Shown piece by piece: positions 39,661 through 48,059 of a stretch of DNA of 50,598 nucleotides; position 1 is the first letter of the stretch; each line of letters opens with the position of its first letter. Origin of the DNA: an uncultured Candidatus Actinomarina sp. GTDB lineage: Bacteria > Actinomycetota > Acidimicrobiia > Actinomarinales > Actinomarinaceae. The notes beneath the pieces are model-generated. The model saw nothing but the letters and a program-made list of their open reading frames with translations, had not been told where the DNA came from and searched no databases. Position numbers and translations under genes: made by a program. Where the stretch lies: contig CABYIX010000008.1 in the NCBI GenBank assembly GCA_902519215.1, positions 1 to 50,598 of the forward strand. The letters are read 5' to 3'.

Positions 39661-40923
39661 TTACTTTAACTTATTTTCTATACTGGCTACTCTTTCAGCA
39701 ATTGGAGGGTGTGAGTAATAATAAGAGCTATATAAAGAGTCTGGTGTTAAATTAGAAGCATTGTCTTTGCTCAACTTCAATAAGCCAGAAATCATATATT
39801 CCCCATTAGTGTATTGAAATGAAAAATCATCAGCTTCAAATTCTCGTTTTCTAGACAGTGCTGAGGTGAAAGGTCTAGTAAAGAAGGTATAAGAACCAGC
39901 AACTAGGTAGAGGAGTAAAAACTTTGAATATATAGTTAAAGATTCTAAACCGTGGTCAAGAAAAAAATTATCACTTTTAAGTACTTCACTTAATATAAAG
40001 AAACCAATGAAACCAAATACTAGCGAACTAATTAGTGTCTTCTTTATGTGTCCTAACTTATAGTGTCCTAATTCGTGACCAAGTATTGCCTCCATTTCGT
40101 CTGGAGTGATTGTTTTTAATAGTGTGTCAAAAAACACGATTCTTTTGTTTTTTCCAAATCCAGTAAAAAAAGCGTTTCCGTGGGTACTTCGTAAACTTGC
40201 ATTCATGACAAATAAACCTTTTGATTTAAAATCAACTTTTTTTAATAACTTTTCTATAGGTTTTTTATATTCTTCATTATCAAGCGGTTCAAACTTGTTG
40301 AATAGTGGCATTATTAAAACTGGATATAGGAAGAAAATAACTGCTTGAAGGGTAAAGACAGCTCCAAAAGCGTATATCCACCAGTTATCTCCTAAATTTA
40401 CGACTATGTAGATTACAGTTGCATAAATAACTGATGAGATAGTTGCAGATATTAACAAACCCTTAAAAATGTCTGTGACAAATGTTTTTGTAGTTGTTTT
40501 ATTGAAGCCGTGTCTTTCCTCTATAACAAATGTTGAGTATATAGATATTGGAAGTGAAATTACTTGCTCAACTACCAACAATAAAAGTCCTAATAAAACT
40601 GCTCCGAGAACATCTGACGAAGTTATAGAGACCACCATCTCACTAAGAAAATTAAACAATCCCCCCAAAGTAAAAATTATCAATACAACAGCACCAAAGA
40701 GAGCTGTAAAAATTTGGAATCTGATTCGATCAACATTGTATTCAATTGATGTCTTGTACTCCTCCGCCGTGACAACACTTACAAATCTTTCTGGAATAGT
40801 GTCTTTATTATGCTCAATAGATTTAAGGTTTCTTAATTTTAAATATGTTTCTAACAAAAACTTAACTGCTATTAGAGACAGGAAGGCAACAGTGAAGTTG
40901 GTGGAAGCTAAAAATTCTTGCAT
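39661..40923 (-). CDS. M48 family zinc metalloprotease (Ste24-like)
   Basis: A 420-residue membrane protease. The zinc motif HELGH is at 283-287 (ILGHELGHYKLGHI). The third ligand Glu is in REFEADDFSFQY, and a C-terminal HPPIAERVASIE closes the family signature. There are several helices on each side, and the region around 130-140 (TFVIEERHGFNKTT) is the usual 'F..E..hGfNk.T' of CAAX-protease M48A members. It cleaves membrane or lipidated proteins; substrate unknown. Convergent with the gene at 38421, 4 nt apart. Confidence 0.92.
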   Translation of the reverse strand: MQEFLASTNFTVAFLSLIAVKFLLETYLKLRNLKSIEHNKDTIPERFVSVVTAEEYKTSIEYNVDRIRFQIFTALFGAVVLIIFTLGGLFNFLSEMVVSITSSDVLGAVLLGLLLLVVEQVISLPISIYSTFVIEERHGFNKTTTKTFVTDIFKGLLISATISSVIYATVIYIVVNLGDNWWIYAFGAVFTLQAVIFFLYPVLIMPLFNKFEPLDNEEYKKPIEKLLKKVDFKSKGLFVMNASLRSTHGNAFFTGFGKNKRIVFFDTLLKTITPDEMEAILGHELGHYKLGHIKKTLISSLVFGFIGFFILSEVLKSDNFFLDHGLESLTIYSKFLLLYLVAGSYTFFTRPFTSALSRKREFEADDFSFQYTNGEYMISGLLKLSKDNASNLTPDSLYSSYYYSHPPIAERVASIENKLK

Positions 40924-40958
40924 GTTCGGAACTATTGTACCTTAAGGCTTTTTATAAG

Positions 40959-41117
40959 TTATTTCCGATTGGAAAATGACTTAAGCACTACGACAACAGC
41001 AGCTAAGAAGAAAGCTACCTTTAGAACAAATATGCTCACTAGAGCAGTCAAATATAGAAATAGTAATGAAATAATTATTCCTGGAATTCTTCCAATTTTT
41101 ACTTCAACTGTTTTCAC
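40959..41117 (-). CDS. About 52-residue membrane protein coupled to the HTH gene
   Basis: A short ORF with two adjacent hydrophobic helices (IPGIIISLLFLYLTALVSIF and VLKVAFFLAAVVVVL) and a basic end SFSNRK. The best start is the GTG at 41117, 9 nt after GAGAGG and overlapping the HTH gene stop. An ATG at 41135 is also in frame. Translational coupling to a DNA-binding protein gene suggests they work together. Confidence 0.5.
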   Translation of the reverse strand: MKTVEVKIGRIPGIIISLLFLYLTALVSIFVLKVAFFLAAVVVVLKSFSNRK

Positions 41118-41580
41118 TGCTTGTATCCTCTCCATCAACTTCAGTTACTGGTTTAGAAATCTTGTCACCAGTTTCAATGACATCATCTGTGTTTATATCA
41201 ATAACTTTTTTACCTAAAACTTTTATAGACAGATTTCTATCAGATTTATTATCGGAATTAGCAGGCTCTGCTTGGACATCAACAAAGGACTTTCCGTTTA
41301 CCCTAATTGAAACATTTTCATCTTTATCTTTACTACTGCCCTGTATGTCAATTTCAATTAATCCACCAGCAATTGAAATTTTCGGCTTCTTAGGTCTTCC
41401 TGAGTTTTCATTTTTTTTAATAGATCTAAAATCTTCTTCTGATGTGTCCCAATCCCAGACTGGCGTCCCACTTATAACTTGAAACGGTTCTGGTAACCTA
41501 TCTCTGTTTTTCCAAACTTTTAATGTGTCATAAGGCACATCTAACAGTTCTGCTAATTCTTTTAAACCTACTAAATTCAT
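41104..41580 (-). CDS. HTH (MerR-like/AlpA-like) DNA-binding protein with beta-rich tail
   Basis: A 158-residue protein. Residues 1-45 form a winged HTH (LVGLKELAELLDVPYDTLKV...RDRLPEPFQVISGTPVWDWD), as in AlpA/MerR-like DNA-binding proteins. A GRPKKP hinge follows, then two to three repeats of a short strand pattern (ISIAGGLIEIDI, VSIRVNGKSFVDV, LSIKVLGKKVIDI), which may form a beta-solenoid or an oligomerisation surface. Two 21-bp near-identical direct repeats lie upstream, suggesting autoregulation. Confidence 0.65.
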   Translation of the reverse strand: MNLVGLKELAELLDVPYDTLKVWKNRDRLPEPFQVISGTPVWDWDTSEEDFRSIKKNENSGRPKKPKISIAGGLIEIDIQGSSKDKDENVSIRVNGKSFVDVQAEPANSDNKSDRNLSIKVLGKKVIDINTDDVIETGDKISKPVTEVDGEDTSSENS

Positions 41581-41590
41581 TTTTTCCTTT

Positions 41591-41650
41591 TATGTGACTA
41601 TTAGTAACATTATATAATATATGTATTTTTATGCAACTATTAGTAACATT
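41591..41650. promoter_or_regulatory. Paired direct repeats upstream of the HTH gene
   Basis: Two 21-bp copies at 41591-41611 and 41630-41650 differ at two positions and share ACTATTAGTAACATT exactly. They are 39 bp apart and frame an AT-rich TATATAATATAT segment that can serve as a -10. Likely operators for the adjacent HTH protein. Confidence 0.65.
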
Positions 41651-41655
41651 TAAAC

Positions 41656-42426
41656 TTATTTTCCAAATCTTCTCTCTCTTTGTGAGTATTCTCTAAGACA
41701 ACGAAGAAAGTCAATTTTTCTAAATTCAGGCCAATACACATCTTGAAAAATCACCTCAGAGTAAGCACTTTGCCACAATAAAAAACCTGACAACCTTGAC
41801 TCTCCGCTAGTTCTAATAATTAAATCAATATCTGGTGTTTCAGGAGAGTATAAATGTTTTCGTAATTGCTCATCTGTTACGTTCTCAATTAATTCATCAA
41901 AATCATTGTGATCTTTTCTATTTTGATCAATCAATCCCTTAATGGCATCTAGGATTTCTTGTCGACCTCCATAACCTAGTGCAATTGTTAAAGTTTTTTG
42001 TCCTCCACCCCTAACTTCTTTGAGTTGTTTAATGGTTTCTCGTAAAAAATCTGGTAAAAGATCCGTGGATCCAATAAATTCAATTTTAAAATTATCTACT
42101 ACATCATCAATTAATAGCTCTTCAAAGAGTTCATTCAACACTTGGAAATATGGTTCTAGTTCTTCTACTGGTCTAGATAAGTTTTCTCTTGATAAAAGCC
42201 AACTTGTGATGTAATTAATCCCAACTTCATCACACCATCCAATACACTCTTTAAGTCTCGTCATCCCGATTTTATATGAAACTTTAAAACTAAGTAGTCC
42301 TTCTTTCCTTGCGTACCTTCTGTGACCATCATGAATTAATCCAATGTGTTTAGGTAAGCTTTCGCTAAATAATTTATTGCGTAAACGATTTTCGTAAATT
42401 GAGTAAATTAATCTTGGAGAAGACAT
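41656..42426 (-). CDS. uppS: cis-prenyltransferase (isoprenyl diphosphate synthase, UppS family)
   Basis: A 256-residue cis-prenyltransferase making polyprenyl diphosphate for cell-wall lipid carriers. HIGLIHDGHRRYARKEG (active-site D33), TSWLLSRENLSRP, LTIALGYGGRQEI and IRTSGESRLSGFLLWQSAYS are the five conserved regions. The sequence is closest in style to mycobacterial Rv1086 (short-chain Z-prenyl synthase). The first motif reads DGHRR where nearly all have DGNxR. Four nt follow the aminopeptidase gene stop, so it is in one operon. Confidence 0.9.
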   Translation of the reverse strand: MSSPRLIYSIYENRLRNKLFSESLPKHIGLIHDGHRRYARKEGLLSFKVSYKIGMTRLKECIGWCDEVGINYITSWLLSRENLSRPVEELEPYFQVLNELFEELLIDDVVDNFKIEFIGSTDLLPDFLRETIKQLKEVRGGGQKTLTIALGYGGRQEILDAIKGLIDQNRKDHNDFDELIENVTDEQLRKHLYSPETPDIDLIIRTSGESRLSGFLLWQSAYSEVIFQDVYWPEFRKIDFLRCLREYSQRERRFGK

Positions 42427-42429
42427 TTT

Positions 42430-43851
42430 TTAAGCTGTAACTGCTTCTATTTCTTCAATTGTTTTTGGAGCATTTTCTGTGAGATTCATGGGTCCACTAT
42501 TTGTACAAACTATATCATCTTCAATTCTCACACCAATACCTAGGAGGTCTTCAGGGATTTCATGTTTTACCGTTTTAGCATTCATCATTTCTTCTTTTTC
42601 TAGTTTTGTAGCTTTCTCCATCCCCATAATTTTTCTACGTTCTCTAATTTCATTTGGATCTCGTTCAAGTAAAGGAAACTCTATAACAGGCTTTGTTGGT
42701 CTTACGTAGATTCCTGGTTCTATGGTTGTCACCATTCCATGCTCAAATGCTCTTGGTTGTCCATTCACTTCATTACTTCCAGCATCATGAACATCAAGGC
42801 CTAGCCAGTGCCCGGTACCATGCATAAAGAATTCGAAAAAATGCATCATTGAAGTTGTTTCTTCTACGCCAAGTGGAACTAGTTTTAAATTAACCAATGA
42901 TTCAGATAAAGTTTTTATAGTTTGTTGGTGTACTTCTTTCATGGAGTTCCCCACAACTACTCCTTCTACACCCTCATTTTGCACCCTTAACACTTCTTCA
43001 TATACGTCTTTTTGAGGTGATGTAAATTTTCCTGATACAGGAAAAGTACGGGTTACATCAGAAGAGTACATTCCATACTCTGCTGCTGCATCAATTAGAA
43101 GCAGGTTTCCATCATCAAGTTGATCTCTGTTTGTTGAGTAATGAAGTATGCAGGCATTATGACCTCCAGCAACTATTGAGGGGTAGCCTAGTCTTTCTGC
43201 ACCTCTGTCATAAAATATCTTTTCCATCTCTGCTCCAACTTGATACTCATACATTCCAGTATTTGTAGTTTTCATTGCATGAATGTGACCTTCAACAGTT
43301 ATATCACAGGCTTTTGTTAGTAGCTCAATCTCTCCCTCACTTTTAATTAGTCTAAGTTCTGAAACTAATGGCTGGAGTGAGTGTAGTGTTGCGTTGCTGA
43401 AGTCAGCACCCCTTTGATCATACGGGACTGCATGGGTAAGAATTTTCTTATCATGTTTTTCAAAATTATTTGAGGAGTAGTCACAATAAATATCATTAAA
43501 GCCTCTAAGCAAGTTAGGAAGTATTTTTTCGTAGTCTTGAAATGAATAAGCTTTTGAAGCATCGTATTCATCAACTGCACCAGACTGACCTAAACGTTTT
43601 CCCTCCCATGTCTCCATTTCCTCGTTTCTATCTTGAACAAACAAATGCAACTCCGGCTCTGAGTCTTTAATGAGGATTACAGCATGTGCATCTGGCTCTG
43701 GCCATTCTGTTAAATAGTAGAAATTTGAATCTTGACGGAATGGATACCACGTATCATTGTTTCTATAAACTATTGATCCACTATGGAGTAAGACAGCACC
43801 ATTCTTTATTCTATTGGCTAAGCGTTGTCTGGAATTAATTGAATTATTCAT
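42430..43851 (-). CDS. pepP: Xaa-Pro aminopeptidase (M24B, aminopeptidase P)
   Basis: A 473-residue creatinase-fold peptidase. The N-terminal AMP_N domain reads RLANRIKNGAVLLHSGS...FRQDSNFYYLTEWPEPDA. The metal ligands are in LLIDAAAEYGMYSSDVTRTF (two Asp), MHGTGHWLGLDVHD (His), TTIEPGIYV (Glu) and GVRIEDDI (Glu). It removes N-terminal residues before proline. Cytosolic. Upstream of uppS in the same direction with a 3-nt gap. Confidence 0.92.
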   Translation of the reverse strand: MNNSINSRQRLANRIKNGAVLLHSGSIVYRNNDTWYPFRQDSNFYYLTEWPEPDAHAVILIKDSEPELHLFVQDRNEEMETWEGKRLGQSGAVDEYDASKAYSFQDYEKILPNLLRGFNDIYCDYSSNNFEKHDKKILTHAVPYDQRGADFSNATLHSLQPLVSELRLIKSEGEIELLTKACDITVEGHIHAMKTTNTGMYEYQVGAEMEKIFYDRGAERLGYPSIVAGGHNACILHYSTNRDQLDDGNLLLIDAAAEYGMYSSDVTRTFPVSGKFTSPQKDVYEEVLRVQNEGVEGVVVGNSMKEVHQQTIKTLSESLVNLKLVPLGVEETTSMMHFFEFFMHGTGHWLGLDVHDAGSNEVNGQPRAFEHGMVTTIEPGIYVRPTKPVIEFPLLERDPNEIRERRKIMGMEKATKLEKEEMMNAKTVKHEIPEDLLGIGVRIEDDIVCTNSGPMNLTENAPKTIEEIEAVTA

Positions 43852-43896
43852 GTACAGATTAAGAATAATCTAGATTTTATAGAAAATGCTAGTGTT

Positions 43897-44703
43897 TTAT
43901 ACAGAATTAAGAAATTTTTCTAAAACTTTAACCCATGTGTGCTCGTTATGTTCTCCACCAGATATCTCTAAAAAATTAGTTTTAATGTTTTGTGCTTGAA
44001 TTGCTTTATTAACTTCACGAACTCCAGAAAGATAGAAATTATTGTTATTAGAAAAATCAAGATTCCATTCAGAAGGAAATATATTGCTTACACTATCTCC
44101 AAAAATTCCGCCCTCATTGGTACCAACAGAAAGGTTGCAAAATAAATTTTTATTTAAATTATTTAAATCACTTATAAAATCGGGAAAACCAAACCAAAAT
44201 GCAGGAGAAAAAGAAAAGACATTATCAAAATAGGGAAATAAAATTGAGGTTTTTAAAGACATCAAGCCTCCCATAGAGGCTCCCATCACAATTTTTTTAA
44301 CTGAATTAACGTCAACATCGTAATCAGAAAGTATCGAAGGTAAGTAGATATTTATCAATGAGTTTAAGTGTTCTACAGCATGGTTTATGTTTTGTGTTCT
44401 TGGATATGGGTTATATTGCTTTTTTCTGCTTTTATTTGAAGTTACTCCAACAACAAAATATCCATTCTGAGTCTGGTTTTCAATATTGCTTAAGACTTCT
44501 TCAAAATTAAAAGAGTACCCATACGCACTTTTAGAGTTCAAAAATAAATTTTCAGCATCAAATGAAAGAATTAAGTGGGTTATTCTTTTGAATTTAGGGT
44601 ACCTTACAATAATTTTATTCGTATCTTCTAGGTTTATATCAACAACTGGTTGGCTTATATGTATATTCTCAAAAGATTTTGAATAGTTGGAAAATATGAG
44701 CAT
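43897..44703 (-). CDS. Alpha/beta-hydrolase, esterase D-like
   Basis: A 268-residue hydrolase. The nucleophile elbow is GASMGGLMSLK, and a catalytic His is in SGGEHNEHTW near the C-terminus. The segment VFSFSPAFWFG after the elbow is typical of the putative-esterase/enterochelin-esterase family, which acts on esters of small acids or sugars. Three nt after the argR stop. No signal peptide. Confidence 0.75.
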   Translation of the reverse strand: MLIFSNYSKSFENIHISQPVVDINLEDTNKIIVRYPKFKRITHLILSFDAENLFLNSKSAYGYSFNFEEVLSNIENQTQNGYFVVGVTSNKSRKKQYNPYPRTQNINHAVEHLNSLINIYLPSILSDYDVDVNSVKKIVMGASMGGLMSLKTSILFPYFDNVFSFSPAFWFGFPDFISDLNNLNKNLFCNLSVGTNEGGIFGDSVSNIFPSEWNLDFSNNNNFYLSGVREVNKAIQAQNIKTNFLEISGGEHNEHTWVKVLEKFLNSV

Positions 44704-44706
44704 TAT

Positions 44707-45168
44707 TTACTGAAGATTATTATCAATAATTTCAGCGACTTCTTTTGCTTTAACTTCGCTTGGAGTAATTATTAATACAACATTATCTCCGGCAATTGAT
44801 CCAATAATATCTTCAATATATAAGTTATCGACAGAATCAGCAATTACTTGTGCTGCTGCTGTTGTGGTCTTAATTACAACCTGATTTGAAACCGGCTCAA
44901 CATCTATTACAAAATCTTTAAGGGCTTTTTTTGCAATTTTTAATTGTGCGTTGTTATCTTGATTTTTTGGTAATAAGTAAACGAGTCTTCCATTGTTAAG
45001 CCTTTTTTTAACTGCTCCTAACTCACTTAAATCTCTTGATAATGTTGCTTGAGTTATTATTATTCCGTTCTTTTTCAACACACCTTTTAATTGATTTTGA
45101 GATGAGACTTTTCCCGTATCAATAAAGTCAGCTATTAGTTTTTGTCTTTGAATTGTTGCTTTAGTCAT
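44707..45168 (-). CDS. argR: Arginine repressor ArgR
   Basis: A 153-residue protein. Winged HTH with IADFIDTGKVSSQNQLKGVL and TQATLSRDLSELGAVKK, then the C-terminal hexamer/arginine-binding domain with NLYIEDIIGSIAGDNVVLII, where GTIAGDDT is usual. I use the ATG at 45168 rather than the one at 45204. No arginine biosynthesis genes are in the window. Two ARG-box-like palindromes lie immediately upstream. Confidence 0.92.
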   Translation of the reverse strand: MTKATIQRQKLIADFIDTGKVSSQNQLKGVLKKNGIIITQATLSRDLSELGAVKKRLNNGRLVYLLPKNQDNNAQLKIAKKALKDFVIDVEPVSNQVVIKTTTAAAQVIADSVDNLYIEDIIGSIAGDNVVLIITPSEVKAKEVAEIIDNNLQ

Positions 45169-45169
45169 A

Positions 45170-45203
45170 TTTATAAATATACATTTTTTTGTATATTTAT
45201 ACA
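45170..45203. promoter_or_regulatory. Two ARG-box-like palindromes
   Basis: TGTATATTTATACA (45190-45203) and TTTATAAATATACA (45170-45183), 20 bp apart start to start, filling the gap between the CCA-enzyme stop and the argR start. Spacing and symmetry match paired ARG boxes and suggest autoregulation. Confidence 0.65.
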
Positions 45204-45204
45204 A

Positions 45205-46578
45205 TCATAAATTTTTATAAATCTCTTTTGCAAGGTTAACTGCTTCTTCTTTACTAACCTCACCATCGTTAATTCTTTGTTCATACAAAGCTTTCATTAT
45301 TGTTCCCACTTTTGGACCGGGTTCAATATTAAAAATTTCCATAATTTCGTTGCCTGTAATTGGAGGTCTCATCTTTGACATTTCTTCTTTTTCTAAAACC
45401 TCGTTAATTCTTCTTTCCATTTCATCTAAATTATCATAAATCTCTTTTGCTTTGTTTTTATTCTTTGTAGTTACATCAGCTCTAACAAGATTGTTTAATT
45501 CTTTAAGAACATTTCCCGAATCAACTATATATCTTCTTACTGCCGAGTCTGTCCATCCCATTTTGAACGTGTGGGGCCTTAGGTGAAGTTCAACTAATAA
45601 CGCTACATCTTTAATTGTTTTTTTATCATATTTTAAATCTTTTAAAATTCTCTTAGTCATTTTTGCTCCAACAACTTCATGGTGCCTAAAGTGTACTTTT
45701 CCATTTTCAATGCCCCTGGTTTTTGGTTTGGCAATATCGTGGAATAAAGCTCCTAGACGAGAGACTAGGTTAGGAGACACTCCATCAACAACGGTTAGTG
45801 TGTGTTCGTAAACATCTTTATGGTGGTGTTTAGGGTCAATCTCCATTTTAAGCTCATTTATTTCTGGTATCGTAAATGTACTTAATCCACTTTCTACAAA
45901 CACCCTTATGCCATTTGATGGGTTTTTTCCTGTAAGAAGTTTAGAAAATTCATCTCTAATTCTTTCTTTTGAAACAATCTTTATCCTCTCAACATTCTCT
46001 CTCATTGCATTGTATGTTTCATCATCAGGAGCAAAGCCATGCGAGCTAACAAACCGACATAATCTCAACATACGTAACGGGTCATCAGAAAAGGATATAA
46101 CTGGATTGTCGGGTGTTGTTATGGTTCCGTTTGATAGATCTTTTATACCTCCATGGGGGTCAACTATTGTGTTGTCTGTAAGTGAAAAAGCAATAGCATT
46201 AATGGTGAAGTCTCTTCTAGATAGGTCTAAGGCTAGGTCAGAAACTGATTCAACAGATGGATTTCTTGATGCTTTTTCATAAGTATCTTCTCTATATGTA
46301 GTAATGTGTACTGAGTTATTTTCTATTTGGAGTTCGATAGTTCCAAATGCTTTTCCTACTTCTGTAGTTTTATAACCACTGCTGTTCAATAATTTTATAG
46401 ATTCATCTGGGGAAGCGTTAGTCGTAAAATCAAAATCTGAAGTTGGAATCCCTAAAATCCCATCCCTTACTGCTCCTCCTACTAAATAAAATTCAAAATC
46501 ATTTGAAGAATAAATATCAGAGATAGTTTTTAAATATTGATTATTATTTATCAACTCTAATAATGTTCTTGGTACCAT
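45205..46578 (-). CDS. cca: CCA tRNA nucleotidyltransferase
   Basis: A 457-residue class II nucleotidyltransferase. YLVGGAVRDGILG and SDFDFTTNA hold the metal carboxylates, RRDFTINAIAFSL is motif B, and DDPLRMLRLCRF motif C. An HD domain follows (LGALFHDIAKPKT and the DVYEHTL upstream), as in the actinobacterial PcnA-type enzymes. It adds or repairs the 3'-CCA of tRNA. Divergent from the NUDIX gene, as in other actinobacterial origin-proximal clusters. Confidence 0.93.
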   Translation of the reverse strand: MVPRTLLELINNNQYLKTISDIYSSNDFEFYLVGGAVRDGILGIPTSDFDFTTNASPDESIKLLNSSGYKTTEVGKAFGTIELQIENNSVHITTYREDTYEKASRNPSVESVSDLALDLSRRDFTINAIAFSLTDNTIVDPHGGIKDLSNGTITTPDNPVISFSDDPLRMLRLCRFVSSHGFAPDDETYNAMRENVERIKIVSKERIRDEFSKLLTGKNPSNGIRVFVESGLSTFTIPEINELKMEIDPKHHHKDVYEHTLTVVDGVSPNLVSRLGALFHDIAKPKTRGIENGKVHFRHHEVVGAKMTKRILKDLKYDKKTIKDVALLVELHLRPHTFKMGWTDSAVRRYIVDSGNVLKELNNLVRADVTTKNKNKAKEIYDNLDEMERRINEVLEKEEMSKMRPPITGNEIMEIFNIEPGPKVGTIMKALYEQRINDGEVSKEEAVNLAKEIYKNL

Positions 46579-46614
46579 ATTGATAGCTTAGAAGAAGTGG
46601 AGAGCAATATAAAT

Positions 46615-47040
46615 ATGAATTTGAAAGTAGACTTTGCAGCTGGAGGAATTGTTCTAATTGATGAAAAAATTTTAATTGTTAAAAATAAAAAAGGAGATTC
46701 GTCTGGTGATCAAAAAAGTTGGTGGGGCTACCCAAAAGGCCACCTAGAAGAAGGTGAATCACCCTCAGTTGCAGCTCTACGTGAAGTATTTGAAGAGACT
46801 GGTTTTGTGGTCGAACTAAAGAAGGAAAAACCAATAGCCGAATCAAGATATGAAGTTAATTTACGTGGTGAAAGGGTAAATAAGACCGTGTGGTTTTATG
46901 AGATGGGCGTTGTAAAATCATTTGAAAATGAACCAGATGATGAAATTCTAGAAGTTGCTTTAGTTAATTATGAAGATGCTTTAAGTATGTTGACCCATGA
47001 AGAAGATAAAAAGATACTCCGTTATGTATTTAACAAATGA
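46615..47040 (+). CDS. NUDIX hydrolase
   Basis: A 141-residue protein with a full NUDIX box, GHLEEGESPSVAALREV-FEETG (residues 42-63), placed after WWGYPK. ATG at 46615 follows GGAGAG by 10 nt. The GTG at 46597 would add six residues. In actinobacteria this place is held by MutT4-type genes next to pcnA. Substrate (a nucleoside diphosphate derivative) unknown. Confidence 0.88.
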   Translation: MNLKVDFAAGGIVLIDEKILIVKNKKGDSSGDQKSWWGYPKGHLEEGESPSVAALREVFEETGFVVELKKEKPIAESRYEVNLRGERVNKTVWFYEMGVVKSFENEPDDEILEVALVNYEDALSMLTHEEDKKILRYVFNK

Positions 47041-47722
47041 TAAACAACGACATCGGCTTTTAATTGGTTCCTACAACACTCGAAAGTGGAATGACTATTC
47101 ATCCTTAATTTACTTTGAAAAAATATACGGTGGTAAGCCACTATTAAAAAGAATTAAATCTGTTGGTTTAGAAAATAATATAGAATTTCACTCAGCTATG
47201 GTTCAAGAAAACATGTCTGGACAGTGGGTATCATCTGGTTGGATAGAATCAAGTAGGCTAAATGTTCTTTCGTTTGATTTGCGAAAATACAAATATCAAG
47301 AAACAGAGAGTTTTCATGTAGAAGATTTTAATCAAAACTCCATAGATGATTTACTGCCCCTAGACCAACGTATTTTTGATGCTTACTGGCGTAATTCAAA
47401 AGCTGGATTTATTGAAACAATTGAAAGCTGTAATCGTAATTATCTTTTTAAAAAATATTTTTATAAAGAGTTGATTGGGTATGCAATTTTAGGATCAACT
47501 AGAAATTTTTCATTTTTACAAAGATTTGGAATATCAAAAGATTATCAAAACAGTGGTTATGGATCTTCACTTTTAAACGATGTAGTAAACTTTGCAAAGA
47601 GTAAGAAGTTTGTCAACATTAGGCTTAATACACAGCCCAACAATACTGCAGCACTAAATCTTTATCTTAAAAAAGGCTTTAAATTGACGAATACTAATTA
47701 TGTGATTTTTAGTTCAAGCTAG
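47024..47722 (+). CDS. GNAT-family N-acetyltransferase
   Basis: About 232 residues. The C-terminal GNAT domain has FGISKDYQNSGYGSSLLNDV (the acetyl-CoA R/Q-x-x-G-x-G/A loop, here QNSGYG) and NTQPNNTAALNLYLKKGF. The N-terminal half is an unrecognised region. The start is uncertain: ATG at 47024 overlaps the NUDIX gene by 17 nt, and one at 46997 by 44 nt. Acceptor substrate unknown. Confidence 0.75.
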   Translation: MYLTNDKQRHRLLIGSYNTRKWNDYSSLIYFEKIYGGKPLLKRIKSVGLENNIEFHSAMVQENMSGQWVSSGWIESSRLNVLSFDLRKYKYQETESFHVEDFNQNSIDDLLPLDQRIFDAYWRNSKAGFIETIESCNRNYLFKKYFYKELIGYAILGSTRNFSFLQRFGISKDYQNSGYGSSLLNDVVNFAKSKKFVNIRLNTQPNNTAALNLYLKKGFKLTNTNYVIFSSS

Positions 47723-47771
47723 TTTGATTTAGAACTTCATTAATAATTTTAGGACGCTTATTATAAACAAT

Positions 47772-48059
47772 ATGGAACAAGAAGACAGTTTTGTTGAATC
47801 GGTTGAAAATTTAATTGAAACAATTAAAAGACTCATTGTAAAACCAGTAAAGCGTATAACGGGTTTTGCTTCTGTTGGTTTTTTATTAGTAGTTCTTTTG
47901 ATTTTGGCACTTATTTTTCTATTTATAGGAATCATTAAAATTATGCAAGGGATTGGTCTGTTGTTGGGAATAAATCCTACTGGCTTTGCTTTTGCCTCAA
48001 TAGGACTACTCTTTTTAATTATGGCTTTAAGAAACTACTGGAGAAGAAGCAATGGATGA
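47772..48059 (+). CDS. Small two-helix membrane protein, upstream of trxB
   Basis: A 95-residue protein: amphipathic N-terminus (SVENLIETIKRLIVKPVKRI), two hydrophobic helices (FLLVVLLILALIFLFIGIIK and the segment ending LLFLIMALRNYW) and a basic end. It resembles 'phage holin family'/DUF-type small membrane proteins. Overlaps the trxB start by 8 nt. Confidence 0.7.
   Translation: MEQEDSFVESVENLIETIKRLIVKPVKRITGFASVGFLLVVLLILALIFLFIGIIKIMQGIGLLLGINPTGFAFASIGLLFLIMALRNYWRRSNG

Noticed and set aside
41104-41580. Calling the HTH protein a MerR metal regulator
   Set aside because: Only the HTH resembles MerR/AlpA proteins; there is no Cys-based metal-binding loop or dimerisation helix.
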